Assembly (NCBI GenBank): GCA_002898315.1
Contig: BEHV01000007.1
Coordinates: 58,933 to 122,932 of the forward strand
Length of the DNA stretch: 64,000 bases
Direction of reading: 5' to 3'
DNA from: a bacterium HR19
GTDB lineage: Bacteria; Calescibacteriota; Calescibacteriia; Calescibacteriales; Calescibacteriaceae
Shown here in pieces: positions 18,605 through 27,623 of this stretch. Position numbers and translations under genes: made by a program. The notes under the pieces were generated by a model, which was given only the letters and a program-made list of their open reading frames with translations, ran no database searches and had not been told where the DNA came from. Within the stretch, counting starts at the first letter, position 1; each line of letters starts with the position of its first letter.

Positions 18605-19693
18605 TTATATCTGTTTGAAGTTTTCAATCTCATCTTTTATATTTTTTTCTTGTGTCCATAGTTTTTCTTTTATTTTTTCTGCGGATTTCAAATTAAGCTT
18701 TTCCATAAATTTCAGAGCTTTTTTTACCGCCGGGACAACATAGGGCAGAAACTTTTTATTTTTCTTTTCTTTCCAGATGAACATGAACCTTCCAGCAGCT
18801 TTGAGTGTTCTTTGAACAGCACACATTGCGTAATGCGTTTCAAAATCCGAAGGGATTATGAAACCTTTCTCTCCCGATTTCTTTATATACTCCTTTTTTA
18901 TTTTTTCTTCAAGATTTTCAGGCATTTCAACATAGGCGTCACATGTCAAAGAAACGAGGTCATAGACATACGGACCCATCAGTGCATCTTGAAAATCTAA
19001 AATGCCAACTTTCCATCCATCAAGACACATAAGATTTTTTGAATGATAATCTCTGTGGGTGAATTTGTAAGGGCTTTTAGAAAGTATTTCTGATATTCTT
19101 TCAAACTCTCTTTTCATCTCTCTATCTTCTTTCAGCAGGAATCCCATGAAGTATTCGGTGAAGTGATTGAACTCCCACATCAGCATTCCCTTCGTGAATT
19201 CAAGAGAGAAAGCGTAGCAGTTGTTATCTTTTTCTGCGTTCTGCATCATAACAAGTTGTTCAACGGCATCAAGGTAGAATTTTTCAGCTTGACCGAAACC
19301 TTTTTCTGATACGAAAACATCAAGGGGTAATGAACCAAAATCTTCAAGCAGGAGCACTTTTTCGTCTTGTATAAATATTTCGGGAACTCTTACCCTGCAT
19401 TTTTTCAAAAACCTCTGAATATTCACAAATGGTATTTCTGTGAAGTTGACCTGTTTTTCCATTATCTCCTCATAAACTATTCGTGGGTCAACTTTTCCCA
19501 TCACCATTGCTATTTTTGTTTTTTCATCTTTGAAGTATAATCTGAAATATCTTCGTGCCGAAGCATCGGGAGTCAGGGATTCTATTTTATCAGGTTTGAA
19601 ACCATTTTTTTCAAGAAACTCTTCAAGTGCTTTTACATATTCATCTTCTTTCTGATGGTTTTTTTTATTTATTTCATCCATTTTTTCACTCAA
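18605..19693 (-). CDS. AmgK-like sugar kinase (aminoglycoside phosphotransferase fold)
   Basis: 362 aa. N-terminal ASARRYFRL (about 45-53) is a hallmark of the AmgK group. The kinase catalytic loop is HRDYHSKN (213-220) and the metal loop ILDFQDALMGP follows. AmgK phosphorylates the anomeric carbon of N-acetylmuramate and N-acetylglucosamine in the MurU recycling pathway. The usual nucleotidyltransferase partner murU is not adjacent. The activity is by family; another small substrate is possible. Confidence 0.8.
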   Translation of the reverse strand: MSEKMDEINKKNHQKEDEYVKALEEFLEKNGFKPDKIESLTPDASARRYFRLYFKDEKTKIAMVMGKVDPRIVYEEIMEKQVNFTEIPFVNIQRFLKKCRVRVPEIFIQDEKVLLLEDFGSLPLDVFVSEKGFGQAEKFYLDAVEQLVMMQNAEKDNNCYAFSLEFTKGMLMWEFNHFTEYFMGFLLKEDREMKREFERISEILSKSPYKFTHRDYHSKNLMCLDGWKVGILDFQDALMGPYVYDLVSLTCDAYVEMPENLEEKIKKEYIKKSGEKGFIIPSDFETHYAMCAVQRTLKAAGRFMFIWKEKKNKKFLPYVVPAVKKALKFMEKLNLKSAEKIKEKLWTQEKNIKDEIENFKQI

Positions 19694-19784
19694 AAAATTT
19701 TATAACTTCGTTTATTTTTTAAATTTTATAATTTTGCTCTATTTTTTGCTTCTATATTTTTTCAGAAAATTAAAATTTAATTTT

Positions 19785-20990
19785 GTGGGTCAGCTAGCGA
19801 AGAAAAAGTTGGAGGAGAAGGAGAAAAAGAGAGTAGCTATTGTTCTTTCAGGTGGGGGTGCGCGTGGAGCTTATGAGGTCGGCGTTTTAAAATACCTTTT
19901 TACCGACTTCCAAAAGGAAACAGGGATATTTCCTGAATTTCATATCTTGTGTGGGACGAGTGTGGGAGCTATTCATATAGCTTTCCTTGCATCTTATATA
20001 ACCAGAATGACAGAAAATATAAGATTGCTTGAGGCAATATGGAGAGGTCTGACAATGGATGCATTTATGAAACTAGATATTCTATCTATACCGAAAATTT
20101 TCTTTGGGAGTAGGAGCAGAAGGAAAGAAAATATTGCTCTGTTTGATGTGGGATTTCTTAATGAAGTAATATCAAAAGGTATCAACTGGGGGCTCATAAG
20201 AAGGAACATATTAGAGGGAATTTTACACTCTGTATGCATTTTTACAACACATATATCAAGTGGGATGACAGTGGCTTTTATAGATTCAGCGGAGATAATA
20301 TCTGAATGGAAAAGAGACCCGTTTATGACATTCAAGCAGGTGGCTATAAGACCAGAATATGTTATAGCGTCCGCAGCTATTCCAGTAATATTCCCTGCTG
20401 TTAATATAGACGGTGAATGGTATTGTGATGGGGGATTGAGATTGAACACACCTCTTTCACCAGCCATAAGGTTAGGAGCAGATAAGATTTTTTCAGTTGT
20501 CTTGAGATATTACGAGCCAAGCATAAAAAAAGAAAGAGAGGAGGTCTATCCAAACTTTTTCTATCTGGTTGGGAAGATATTTAACGCTCTCTTTATAGAT
20601 AGAGTAGCGTATGATTTATCTCGCCTTGAAGTAATAAATCACCTGATTTCAACTACGAAAAAGTTCATAAGCGATGAAGAGTTTGAGAAGATAAATCAAG
20701 AAATTTTTAATTTCAGAGGATACTACCTGAAATGTGTTGATACAGTTTTGGTAAAACCATCAGAAGATATAGCAAAGGTAGCTTATGAATCTGCGAAGAA
20801 ATACGCTAGGTTCCCAAGCACGAAGAACAAAGCTTTCGTCAAGTTGCTTCTTGAACTTTCTCCAAAGGTTGATTCCGACTTTATAAGCTACATATTTTTT
20901 GACCCTTCTTATTCATTAGAACTCATAGAATTAGGATATTCAGATGCAAAGAAAATGGCAGACGAGATATATAATTTTTTTGTAAGTTAA
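19785..20990 (+). CDS. Patatin-like phospholipase
   Basis: It has the oxyanion loop SGGGARGAYEVG, the nucleophile elbow GTSVGA and the catalytic Asp in CDGGLRLNTP, in that order. These are serine-Asp dyad lipid acyl hydrolases. I chose the GTG at 19785, because TAAAAT (19771-19776) stands 8 bases before it and the extra 17 upstream residues from a TTG at 19734 look like untranslated AT-rich DNA. About 400 aa, with no signal peptide. Confidence 0.9.
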   Translation: MGQLAKKKLEEKEKKRVAIVLSGGGARGAYEVGVLKYLFTDFQKETGIFPEFHILCGTSVGAIHIAFLASYITRMTENIRLLEAIWRGLTMDAFMKLDILSIPKIFFGSRSRRKENIALFDVGFLNEVISKGINWGLIRRNILEGILHSVCIFTTHISSGMTVAFIDSAEIISEWKRDPFMTFKQVAIRPEYVIASAAIPVIFPAVNIDGEWYCDGGLRLNTPLSPAIRLGADKIFSVVLRYYEPSIKKEREEVYPNFFYLVGKIFNALFIDRVAYDLSRLEVINHLISTTKKFISDEEFEKINQEIFNFRGYYLKCVDTVLVKPSEDIAKVAYESAKKYARFPSTKNKAFVKLLLELSPKVDSDFISYIFFDPSYSLELIELGYSDAKKMADEIYNFFVS

Positions 20991-21026
20991 TTAGGTAAGT
21001 TTTCTAGCTATTACTTTGATTATTTA

Positions 21027-21054
21027 TTGTAATAATTTTCAATAGCATTATAGT
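21027..21054 (+). promoter_or_regulatory. Putative promoter placing the mRNA start at the ATG
   Basis: TTGTAA (21027-21032), a 16-base spacer and TATAGT (21049-21054) are followed by only four bases before the ATG at 21059. Transcription would begin at or within a base or two of the start codon, giving a leaderless message. Both boxes are imperfect; the spacing is what makes it credible. Confidence 0.5.
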
Positions 21055-21058
21055 TAAA

Positions 21059-21622
21059 ATGAAGGAAAAACTTTATCCTAAAATATTCGTTGATTTGATA
21101 CTTGAAATTCAGTTGAGAAAGCTCGGAAAATTTATAATCTTGAATGAGCCAGACATCACCAGGTATAAAGGTGAGAAAATTATAATCTACTCTAATCATT
21201 TTTATATTTACGATGTTCATATTTTAAATCGTTTGAGAAAGACAGTTTTTAAAGATAGAAAGTTGATGATATGGATGCAAGAATATAAGAGATATCCGTT
21301 CTTTTCAAAATTTGCGTTGATTTTGGATTTCAAGACCAAATACGATAGAGCAATTTCAATTCTGAAAACCATCAGATTGTTAAATAGTTTTCCAGATAAA
21401 TTTTATTTTTTCATATTTCCAGAGGGAAAATTACACGATGAGAGAGAAGGAATATTGAAGTTCAACCCAAGAATCTATGAATTTTTAGGCAAGATAAAAC
21501 CATTTTATAGTGTTCCCGTCGTTTTTAAAGTAAGAAAGAACGAGGTTATTGTTAATTTCGGAAAGATTGAATTAAACGAATTTAGCAGAGATAAACTTGT
21601 TGAACTTTTAGAGATGCTTTGA
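21059..21622 (+). CDS. PlsC-like lysophospholipid acyltransferase family protein
   Basis: 187 aa, short for the family. The acyltransferase motifs are present: the HX4D box in SNHFYIYDVHIL and FIFPEGKLHDE. It probably transfers an acyl chain to a lysolipid at the membrane, although no clear membrane anchor is seen. It follows the patatin, which could release the lysolipid it re-acylates; this link is inferred from order only. Confidence 0.75.
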   Translation: MKEKLYPKIFVDLILEIQLRKLGKFIILNEPDITRYKGEKIIIYSNHFYIYDVHILNRLRKTVFKDRKLMIWMQEYKRYPFFSKFALILDFKTKYDRAISILKTIRLLNSFPDKFYFFIFPEGKLHDEREGILKFNPRIYEFLGKIKPFYSVPVVFKVRKNEVIVNFGKIELNEFSRDKLVELLEML

Positions 21623-21704
21623 TTGCTTTGCAGGTAATTTTATTTAATACAGTAATTAAACCTCAAAGGTTGAACTAAATTACTCTTGTAAAAATTATAA
21701 ACTT

Positions 21705-22079
21705 GTGATAAGAAGAACATTTGATGGCTATCAAACAGAACGCAAAACGATTTATGAACAACTCCAAAAAATTTTGGGCGTAGAAATTAAACCTGCTCCC
21801 GATGAATGGGATAGAGTTTATAATGTAGATTTTTATATTGAAGTAAATAATAAGTTTATAGGTATTCAGATAAAACCATCTACTTTTGAACATGCTCCTG
21901 ATTATGAAAGAAAGTGGCGAGAAATTTACAAAGAATCTCACAAAAAGTTCACAGAAAATTTTGGTGGTCGTGTATTTATTATATTATCTGTGAAAAAAGA
22001 TAATAAAAAGGAGATTTTAAACAAAGAAGTTATAGAAGAGATAAGAAAGGAAATTGAATTTTTGAAGAAAAATCTATAA
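21705..22079 (+). pseudogene. Fragment resembling the C-terminal part of a MjaI-type restriction endonuclease
   Basis: 124 aa containing NVDFYIEVNNKFIGIQIKP, a D...E-x-K-like core, and KFTENFGGRVFIILSVKK, which I recognise as MjaI-type endonuclease features. Full-length members are clearly longer. The reading frame continues upstream only to a stop at 21657 without an ATG, and the GTG at 21705 is the best start. No matching methyltransferase is in the window, so it is probably a decayed or orphan enzyme. The family match is from memory and could be wrong. Confidence 0.5.
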
Positions 22080-22133
22080 TCTCTTTTTTATTTTTGTGTT
22101 TCCAGACATTATCAAACTGCTAAAAAGAAAATT

Positions 22134-23087
22134 TTACTCTGAAAAATATATTTTCCTTACGAACTGAATGTTTTTTCTCCAATCTTCTCTCACTTTTACC
22201 CAGAGGTCAAGATAAACCTTTTTGCCGGTGAGAAATTCAATTTCCTCTCTCGCAAGCTTTCCTATCTGTTTTATTTTCTGACCATCTTTACCTATCATGA
22301 TTTTCTTCTGATTTTTCTTCTCAACATATATTGTTGCCTTTATATATAGCACACCATTTTCCCTCTCTGTTATCTCCTCCACATCAACAGCCGAACAGTA
22401 AGGGATTTCCATATGCACATAGTTGTATATTTTCTCCATTATTATTTCCTGAATGACAATTCTTATTGGTTGTCCCGCTATCATATCTTGCGGGAAAAGA
22501 AAACCTTCACTTTCCGGCAGATATTTTTCTGTTGTCTTCAAAAGGTCATCTATACCTTCGCCTTTCAGAGCAGATATAGGAATTATCTCGGCGTAAATCT
22601 TCCACTTTGAAACCTCGTCAATCATAGGAAGAAGATTTTCTTTCTTTATCAGGTCTATTTTTGTGAGAAGGCAAAAAACTGTCGGATTTTCTAATTTCCC
22701 CTCTTCTATGAACGATTTTATATTTTCTGCAACATCTATGTCTTCTCCTTGTATTCCTTCTGAAGAATCAATAAGATGGTAAATTATATTGGCGCTTTTC
22801 AGAGCATTTATTGCATTCTTCACCATCTGACTCCCAAGCTCGTTCCTCGGTTTATGTATTCCCGGTGTATCTATAAAAGCTAACTGAATGACTTTCCCTT
22901 CTTCTCTTATTGTTTTTATTCCTATTATAGATCTTCTTGTGGTTTGTGGTTTGGGCGATACAGCTGCAAGTTTTGCACCGACGATTTTATTTATTAGCGT
23001 AGATTTGCCCACATTCGGTTTCCCAACGCATGCTACATATCCTGACTTTATCTTTATCTCCCTTTCTTCTATACCAGAATTTAACAT
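22134..23087 (-). CDS. era: GTPase Era
   Basis: Ribosome-assembly GTPase that binds the 3' end of 16S rRNA. It has G1 GKPNVGKST, the switch region SPKPQTTRRSIIG, G3 DTPGIHKPR, G4 LTKIDLI, and the C-terminal KH domain with MIGKDGQKIKQIG. I start at the ATG at 23087. The upstream in-frame codons to 23195 overlap the thioesterase gene by 32 bases and add a non-conserved stretch. Confidence 0.96.
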   Translation of the reverse strand: MLNSGIEEREIKIKSGYVACVGKPNVGKSTLINKIVGAKLAAVSPKPQTTRRSIIGIKTIREEGKVIQLAFIDTPGIHKPRNELGSQMVKNAINALKSANIIYHLIDSSEGIQGEDIDVAENIKSFIEEGKLENPTVFCLLTKIDLIKKENLLPMIDEVSKWKIYAEIIPISALKGEGIDDLLKTTEKYLPESEGFLFPQDMIAGQPIRIVIQEIIMEKIYNYVHMEIPYCSAVDVEEITERENGVLYIKATIYVEKKNQKKIMIGKDGQKIKQIGKLAREEIEFLTGKKVYLDLWVKVREDWRKNIQFVRKIYFSE

Positions 23088-23163
23088 ATATACAAAAAAT
23101 TTATTGTTGTAAAGACCGAAAGTATAGTTTTCCTTAAAACTGCGAAGAAACTTGACCGAAAAG

Positions 23164-23709
23164 TCAGCTCTCTCTGGGGATTTCCCTCCCCTCAAGAATT
23201 TCCGCTATTTTTATAAAATCTTCTGGAATACTCTTTGACCTTGACTCAAAATAATCAAACATAACCTGTACAGATTGTGCTTCTGCAACCTTTCTGTGAT
23301 TTCCATCATCTGATTCCGCTATGACGAGATAGTCAAATATGAAGCTTTTTCTCTTGAAAAGTTTTATTTTTATTCCTACCTTTGCCTTCTCATTTAGAAA
23401 GAGCTGTGACCTATAAACGCATGTTATCTCTGCAAGTATTATAGAAAAAATATCGGTTTCTATTCCTTTTTCTTTGGCTATCTGTCTCATTCTGTTCATA
23501 TATTCTACTCTTGCTGTTTCTAAAAATGCGATCATAGATACATTGTTTATGTGTCCCATCATATCGGTGTCGCAGAACCTCATCTGTATTGGTACCCAGA
23601 CCGAAAATTCTTCTTCTGAGAAGTTAAGAATCTTATGCCCGTTTATGACTCCTTCTTCAAGAGATTTACCATTTTTTCCTTCTTTTCCTATTTCATTCTT
23701 GTTTTCCAT
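23164..23709 (-). CDS. Hotdog-fold acyl-CoA thioesterase family protein
   Basis: 181 aa with the 4-hydroxybenzoyl-CoA thioesterase signature MRFCDTDMMGHINNVSMIAFLETARVEYM, followed by conserved strands. An N-terminal extension of about 35 polar residues precedes the domain. It hydrolyses an acyl- or aryl-CoA of unknown identity. It is upstream of era on the same strand. Confidence 0.88.
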   Translation of the reverse strand: MENKNEIGKEGKNGKSLEEGVINGHKILNFSEEEFSVWVPIQMRFCDTDMMGHINNVSMIAFLETARVEYMNRMRQIAKEKGIETDIFSIILAEITCVYRSQLFLNEKAKVGIKIKLFKRKSFIFDYLVIAESDDGNHRKVAEAQSVQVMFDYFESRSKSIPEDFIKIAEILEGREIPRES

Positions 23710-23844
23710 AAAATCTTATATCTAATTTTCTGATTTCGGTTTTTGTTTTTTCTAATTCTTAAATTGACTTTTCAGATTTTTTCCAACAGAACTTACTTTT
23801 TCATCTTGTCTCACTCTTGGGGTGAAGATGGCTATAACAGAAAT

Positions 23845-24372
23845 TTATTCTTCCTTTTCTCCACCTGTGTTGTTTATATTTACTATTTTTACGACTTTCT
23901 CTCCCGAAAGTATGTTTTTTCCTTCCTGAACATATATTTCCTCTATTACTCCATCTATTGGTGATTTCAGAGCATTTATCATTTTCATTGATTCAAGGTC
24001 AACAAGAGGTTCTCCTCTTTTGACTTTGTCTCCTTTTTTAACATATATTTTCTTTACCAGAGCTGAAAATGCAGATTTAAGTATAGCTACATTATCTTCA
24101 TCTTCTTCTCCCTGCGATACACCTGCTATCCTTTCAACGGAGTAAATTTTACCGTTTATTTCAAATGTAATCTCATACTTTGAAGAGAATATCGGATTGA
24201 ATTTATACTTCTCTCCTGTTTCTGGGTTTATGATAATTATTGCTCCCGTTGGGGTTTTTTCTATCTTGAAGATAGATGTTTTGTCTCCCGCTTTAACCTC
24301 AATATTTTCTCCTTGCTGGTTTATGAAACCTTCTATTTTTTTTCCGCTCTTTGTTTTTATTTTGAGACGCAT
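23845..24372 (-). CDS. Biotin carboxyl carrier protein of an acyl-CoA or pyruvate carboxylase
   Basis: 175 aa. The C-terminal biotinyl domain has the lysine to be modified in ESMKM (EAMKM in the usual family), followed by SPIDGVIEEIYVQEGKNI. The N-terminal half is a beta-rich region starting MRLKIKTKSGKK. It lies 15 bases downstream of the biotin carboxylase gene and should carry the carboxyl group for it. Which carboxyltransferase it serves is not visible here. Confidence 0.9.
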   Translation of the reverse strand: MRLKIKTKSGKKIEGFINQQGENIEVKAGDKTSIFKIEKTPTGAIIIINPETGEKYKFNPIFSSKYEITFEINGKIYSVERIAGVSQGEEDEDNVAILKSAFSALVKKIYVKKGDKVKRGEPLVDLESMKMINALKSPIDGVIEEIYVQEGKNILSGEKVVKIVNINNTGGEKEE

Positions 24373-24387
24373 GGTGAAATTTTCTTT

Positions 24388-25905
24388 TTATTTAAGCTGT
24401 CCTCTTCCTTCAATTCTCCCTGCGATTTTCCATGACCTTACTTTCCACAAGCTGGCTTTGCCGTTTGCTGATACATATTCGTTTCTACCGTTGAGTTCTG
24501 CCTGTATATTTTTAGAGGTCAGATAAGCGCCAAGGAGTATAAGTGAATCACTAACATGAGATTCTTCGTTCCACTTTTTGTACTTTTCAAGAATACTTTT
24601 CATGCTCCAGGTATTTATTTCTCCTTTTCTGAACTCCTCAAGGTTGAGAACGAATTTGAAAAAGGGTATATTATTTTTTACTCCATATATTTTTAGCTCT
24701 TCAAGAGCGAGGAGAGACCTTCTTATTGTCTCTTCTCTGTTTTCTCCTTTCACTATCAGTTTCAGGAGTAGTGGGTCATATTGAGATGGAACCTGGCATC
24801 CTGAATATAGCCATCCATCACACCTTACTCCTGGCATTGATGGTTCTTTGTAGAATGAGATATATCCACCAGATGGCATGAAGTCGTTTTCGGGGTCTTC
24901 TGCATATATTCTGAATTCCATTGCATGTCCGCTTAACTTGACATCCTCCTGCGAAATATCTAATTTTTCACCTTCTGCTATTTTTATCTGTCTTTTCACG
25001 AGGTCAACTCCTGTTACCATTTCTGTTACGGGATGTTCAACCTGTATTCTTGCGTTGATTTCAATAAAGTAAAAATTCCAGTCCTTATCTACAATAAACT
25101 CCACTGTTCCTGCGTTGAAGTAGTTTATTTTCTTCATCACCCTTACAGCAGATTCGCACATCTTCAATCTGACATCATTTGGAAGCAGAGGAGATGGGCT
25201 TTCTTCAATAACTTTCTGATTTCTTCTTTGAAGAGAACAATCTCTTTCAAAAAGGTATATCATGTTTCCGTATTCGTCACCGAGTATCTGTATTTCTATG
25301 TGTTTGGGTTCTTGTATATATTTTTCAATGTATATGCGTGGGTCTCCAAATGCAGATTTTGCTTCTTCTGATGCCTGCCTGAAAAGATGAAAAAATTCAT
25401 CTTCTGAAAACACCGGTCTCATTCCTTTCCCACCGCCACCACCTGCTGCTTTGAGAAGAACAGGAAATCCTATGCTTTTTGCTACTTTTAGCGCTTTCTC
25501 TGCTGATTCTAAGGCATCTGAACCCGGAACAACAGGAACTCCTGCTTCTTGTGCTTTTATTCTCGCTATAGCTTTGTCTCCCGACATCATAAGTGATTCG
25601 GGAGACGGACCTATGAACTTTATTTTCTCCTGCTCGCATGCTTTTGCAAACTCTTCTTTTTCAGACAAAAATCCGTATCCCGGGTGTATAGCATCTGATT
25701 TAGATTTTTTCGCAACATAAATTATTTCATCTATGTTTAGGTAGCTTGATACCTCGTAAGCTTCGTCTGCAAAGTATCTCCATATACCCCCTCTATCTTG
25801 TGGTGTATATATTGCTACTACTTTTTTCCCGAGTTCTTTTGCTGCTCTTGCTACTCTTATTGCTATCTCACCCCGGTTTGCAACGAGAATTTTATTGAAA
25901 CCCAT
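24388..25905 (-). CDS. accC: Biotin carboxylase subunit
   Basis: It carboxylates the biotin of the neighbouring carrier with ATP and bicarbonate. It has LVANRGEIAIRV, HPGYGFLSE, the ATP-grasp glycine loop AAGGGGGKGMR and INARIQVEHPVTEM. About 505 aa, slightly longer than AccC alone, with a C-terminal extension after 450 that lacks a biotinyl domain. I chose the ATG at 25905 (TACTAT 10 bases upstream) over a TTG four codons earlier. It could belong to acetyl-CoA, propionyl-CoA or pyruvate carboxylase. Confidence 0.94.
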   Translation of the reverse strand: MGFNKILVANRGEIAIRVARAAKELGKKVVAIYTPQDRGGIWRYFADEAYEVSSYLNIDEIIYVAKKSKSDAIHPGYGFLSEKEEFAKACEQEKIKFIGPSPESLMMSGDKAIARIKAQEAGVPVVPGSDALESAEKALKVAKSIGFPVLLKAAGGGGGKGMRPVFSEDEFFHLFRQASEEAKSAFGDPRIYIEKYIQEPKHIEIQILGDEYGNMIYLFERDCSLQRRNQKVIEESPSPLLPNDVRLKMCESAVRVMKKINYFNAGTVEFIVDKDWNFYFIEINARIQVEHPVTEMVTGVDLVKRQIKIAEGEKLDISQEDVKLSGHAMEFRIYAEDPENDFMPSGGYISFYKEPSMPGVRCDGWLYSGCQVPSQYDPLLLKLIVKGENREETIRRSLLALEELKIYGVKNNIPFFKFVLNLEEFRKGEINTWSMKSILEKYKKWNEESHVSDSLILLGAYLTSKNIQAELNGRNEYVSANGKASLWKVRSWKIAGRIEGRGQLK

Positions 25906-25917
25906 ATTATTATCCAA

Positions 25918-26108
25918 ATAGTAACTTTGGTGTTCAAAATTTTTTATTTCAGGAAATTTATTTTTCTTAATTTTTGAACTTTTGATTTAAAAATTCAGAT
26001 TTTGCATCCAAAATTTCGCTTCAAAATCTCAACCGATGAAAAAATAGATGAAAAATTATGCTCAAACCTACAAGAAGAATGATAATTATTATTTTTTAGA
26101 TTTTACTC
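25918..26108. other. Divergent intergenic region between accC and purK
   Basis: About 190 AT-rich bases between divergent genes. The arms AGATTTTG (25997-26004) and CAAAATCT (26022-26029) form an 8-base inverted repeat with a 17-base loop, which might be an operator. On the purK side TTAGAT (26096-26101) lies 7 bases before the ATG. No riboswitch or small gene was recognised. Confidence 0.25.
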
Positions 26109-27218
26109 ATGAACCCGCGTGAGTTCAGAATAGGTATTTTAGGGGGCGGACAGCTTGCGAAAATGACCGCAATATCAGCGAGGAAGCTCGGATTTGAAGT
26201 TTTGACCCTAGATCCTTCTCCTGAACCTCCTGCCTCACAAGTCGCAAAACATATAATGGGTGATTTCAGAAACCCAAAAGATGTCCGTAAGTTTTCATAT
26301 ATGTGTGAAGTTATGATCCTAGATATAGAAAATGTATCTGTTGAAGATTTCTATGCCTCCGAGGAATATGTAGCAAAAAAGCTCATTCCTTCTCCCGAAG
26401 TTATGCTCAAAATCAAAGATAAATTCATTCAGAAAAAGATTGTTTCTGAAAACAATGTCCCTACTCCCCGCTTTGATAACTTTCCTCCTTTAAAAGAGAG
26501 GTTTGATTTTCCCGTAGTCCAGAAATTGAGAACTGGTGGCTACGATGGAAGAGGAGTGAAGATTATAAATTCAGAGCGAGAATTTATTCTAGATAAGGGG
26601 ACATATCTTGAAGAATTTGTAAATATAAAAAAAGAGCTTGCGTCTATTGTCGCTATTGACCGCAGGGGGAGTTATGTTGTCTATCCTGTTGTTGAGATGG
26701 TGTTTGATAGAAAAGCGAATATTCTTGACTACCTTGTTGTCCCCGCGAGAATTCCGAAGGATGTTGAAGAAGAAGCCAAAAAAGTTGCATTGAGGTCTGC
26801 GCAATCTTTCGGTAGTCCCGGCATATTTGCAGTTGAGATGTTCTGGTGCGACGATGGAGTTCTCTTTAACGAAATAGCACCGCGTCCGCATAACTCTGGA
26901 CACTATACAATAGAAGCTTGCTACACGAGTCAGTTTGAGCAAATTGTAAGAATTGCAGTAGGACTTCCTCTTGGTTCTCCGGAACTTATCTCTCCTTGTG
27001 TTATGATTAACCTGCTTGGCGAAGGTGAAGGAACTCCATACTATGAAGGATTGGAAGAAGTTTTATCTATTCCAGGAGTCAGCATTCACATATACGGAAA
27101 GAGCAGAGTTTTTCCTTTCAGAAAAATGGGACATATAACAATATTAGATAAAGATGTAGAATCTGCTATTGAGAAAGCAAAATTTGTGAAGTCAAAAGTG
27201 AAGGTGAAAGGTAAGTAA
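26109..27218 (+). CDS. purK: N5-carboxyaminoimidazole ribonucleotide synthase
   Basis: ATP-grasp enzyme carboxylating AIR in purine synthesis. It opens RIGILGGGQLAKMTAISARKLG, with DPSPEPPASQVA, KLRTGGYDGRGVK and the metal/substrate region NEIAPRPHNSGHYTIEAC. 369 aa is normal. Its partner mutase purE is not adjacent. The ATG follows TTAGAT by 7 bases and there is no Shine-Dalgarno sequence. Confidence 0.95.
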   Translation: MNPREFRIGILGGGQLAKMTAISARKLGFEVLTLDPSPEPPASQVAKHIMGDFRNPKDVRKFSYMCEVMILDIENVSVEDFYASEEYVAKKLIPSPEVMLKIKDKFIQKKIVSENNVPTPRFDNFPPLKERFDFPVVQKLRTGGYDGRGVKIINSEREFILDKGTYLEEFVNIKKELASIVAIDRRGSYVVYPVVEMVFDRKANILDYLVVPARIPKDVEEEAKKVALRSAQSFGSPGIFAVEMFWCDDGVLFNEIAPRPHNSGHYTIEACYTSQFEQIVRIAVGLPLGSPELISPCVMINLLGEGEGTPYYEGLEEVLSIPGVSIHIYGKSRVFPFRKMGHITILDKDVESAIEKAKFVKSKVKVKGK

Positions 27219-27223
27219 AATTA

Positions 27224-27499
27224 TCACTTACCACCGGCAATAGCGGGGATGATTGATATTTCATCTCCGTCTTTCAGCTCTGAGTTTATACCTTTCAAAA
27301 ATCTTATATCTTCATTGTTTATGTATATGTTTATGAACCTCCTTACTTCCCCGTTTTCATCAAGAATTCTTGATTTTATTTCTGGGTTTATCTCCGCGAG
27401 TTTTTCTATCAATTCTTTAAGTGTTTTTGCCTCAAGATGTATTTCGTCTTTCCCATCTACGAGTTTTCTCAGCGGTCCCGGAATTTTCACTTTCACCAT
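27224..27499 (-). CDS. CysO/MoaD/ThiS-type sulfur-carrier protein ending Gly-Gly-Lys
   Basis: 91 aa beta-grasp protein. The segment VRRFINIYINNEDIRFLKG and the end SIIPAIAGG closely recall mycobacterial CysO (VNIYVNDEDVRF and ILPAVAGG). Sulfur carriers are adenylated and thiocarboxylated on a terminal Gly; here one Lys follows the Gly-Gly pair (stop codon at 27224), so trimming would be needed before activation. An E1-like enzyme and a JAMM protease occur elsewhere in the window. The role in cysteine, molybdopterin or thiamine synthesis is undecided. It converges with purK. Confidence 0.82.
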   Translation of the reverse strand: MVKVKIPGPLRKLVDGKDEIHLEAKTLKELIEKLAEINPEIKSRILDENGEVRRFINIYINNEDIRFLKGINSELKDGDEISIIPAIAGGK

Positions 27500-27623
27500 T
27501 TGCTAAACCCTCCCTTTTTTAAATCTCTTTTTTTGAATGTAAATCTTTTTTTCTTTCAGATTGGAATTTCCAGATTTTCTTGTGATCAAGATTTTTTCAT
27601 TTTCTTTTTTTAGTTTTCTATTG

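Noticed and set aside
13020-22100. Glycosyltransferase group as a complete O-antigen or capsule island
   Set aside because: No flippase, polymerase or chain-length gene accompanies it, and the genes lie on both strands with unrelated genes among them.
25997-26029. 8-base inverted repeat AGATTTTG/CAAAATCT as a transcription terminator
   Set aside because: It lies between divergent genes and is not followed by a T-run placed as in a terminator; at most an operator.
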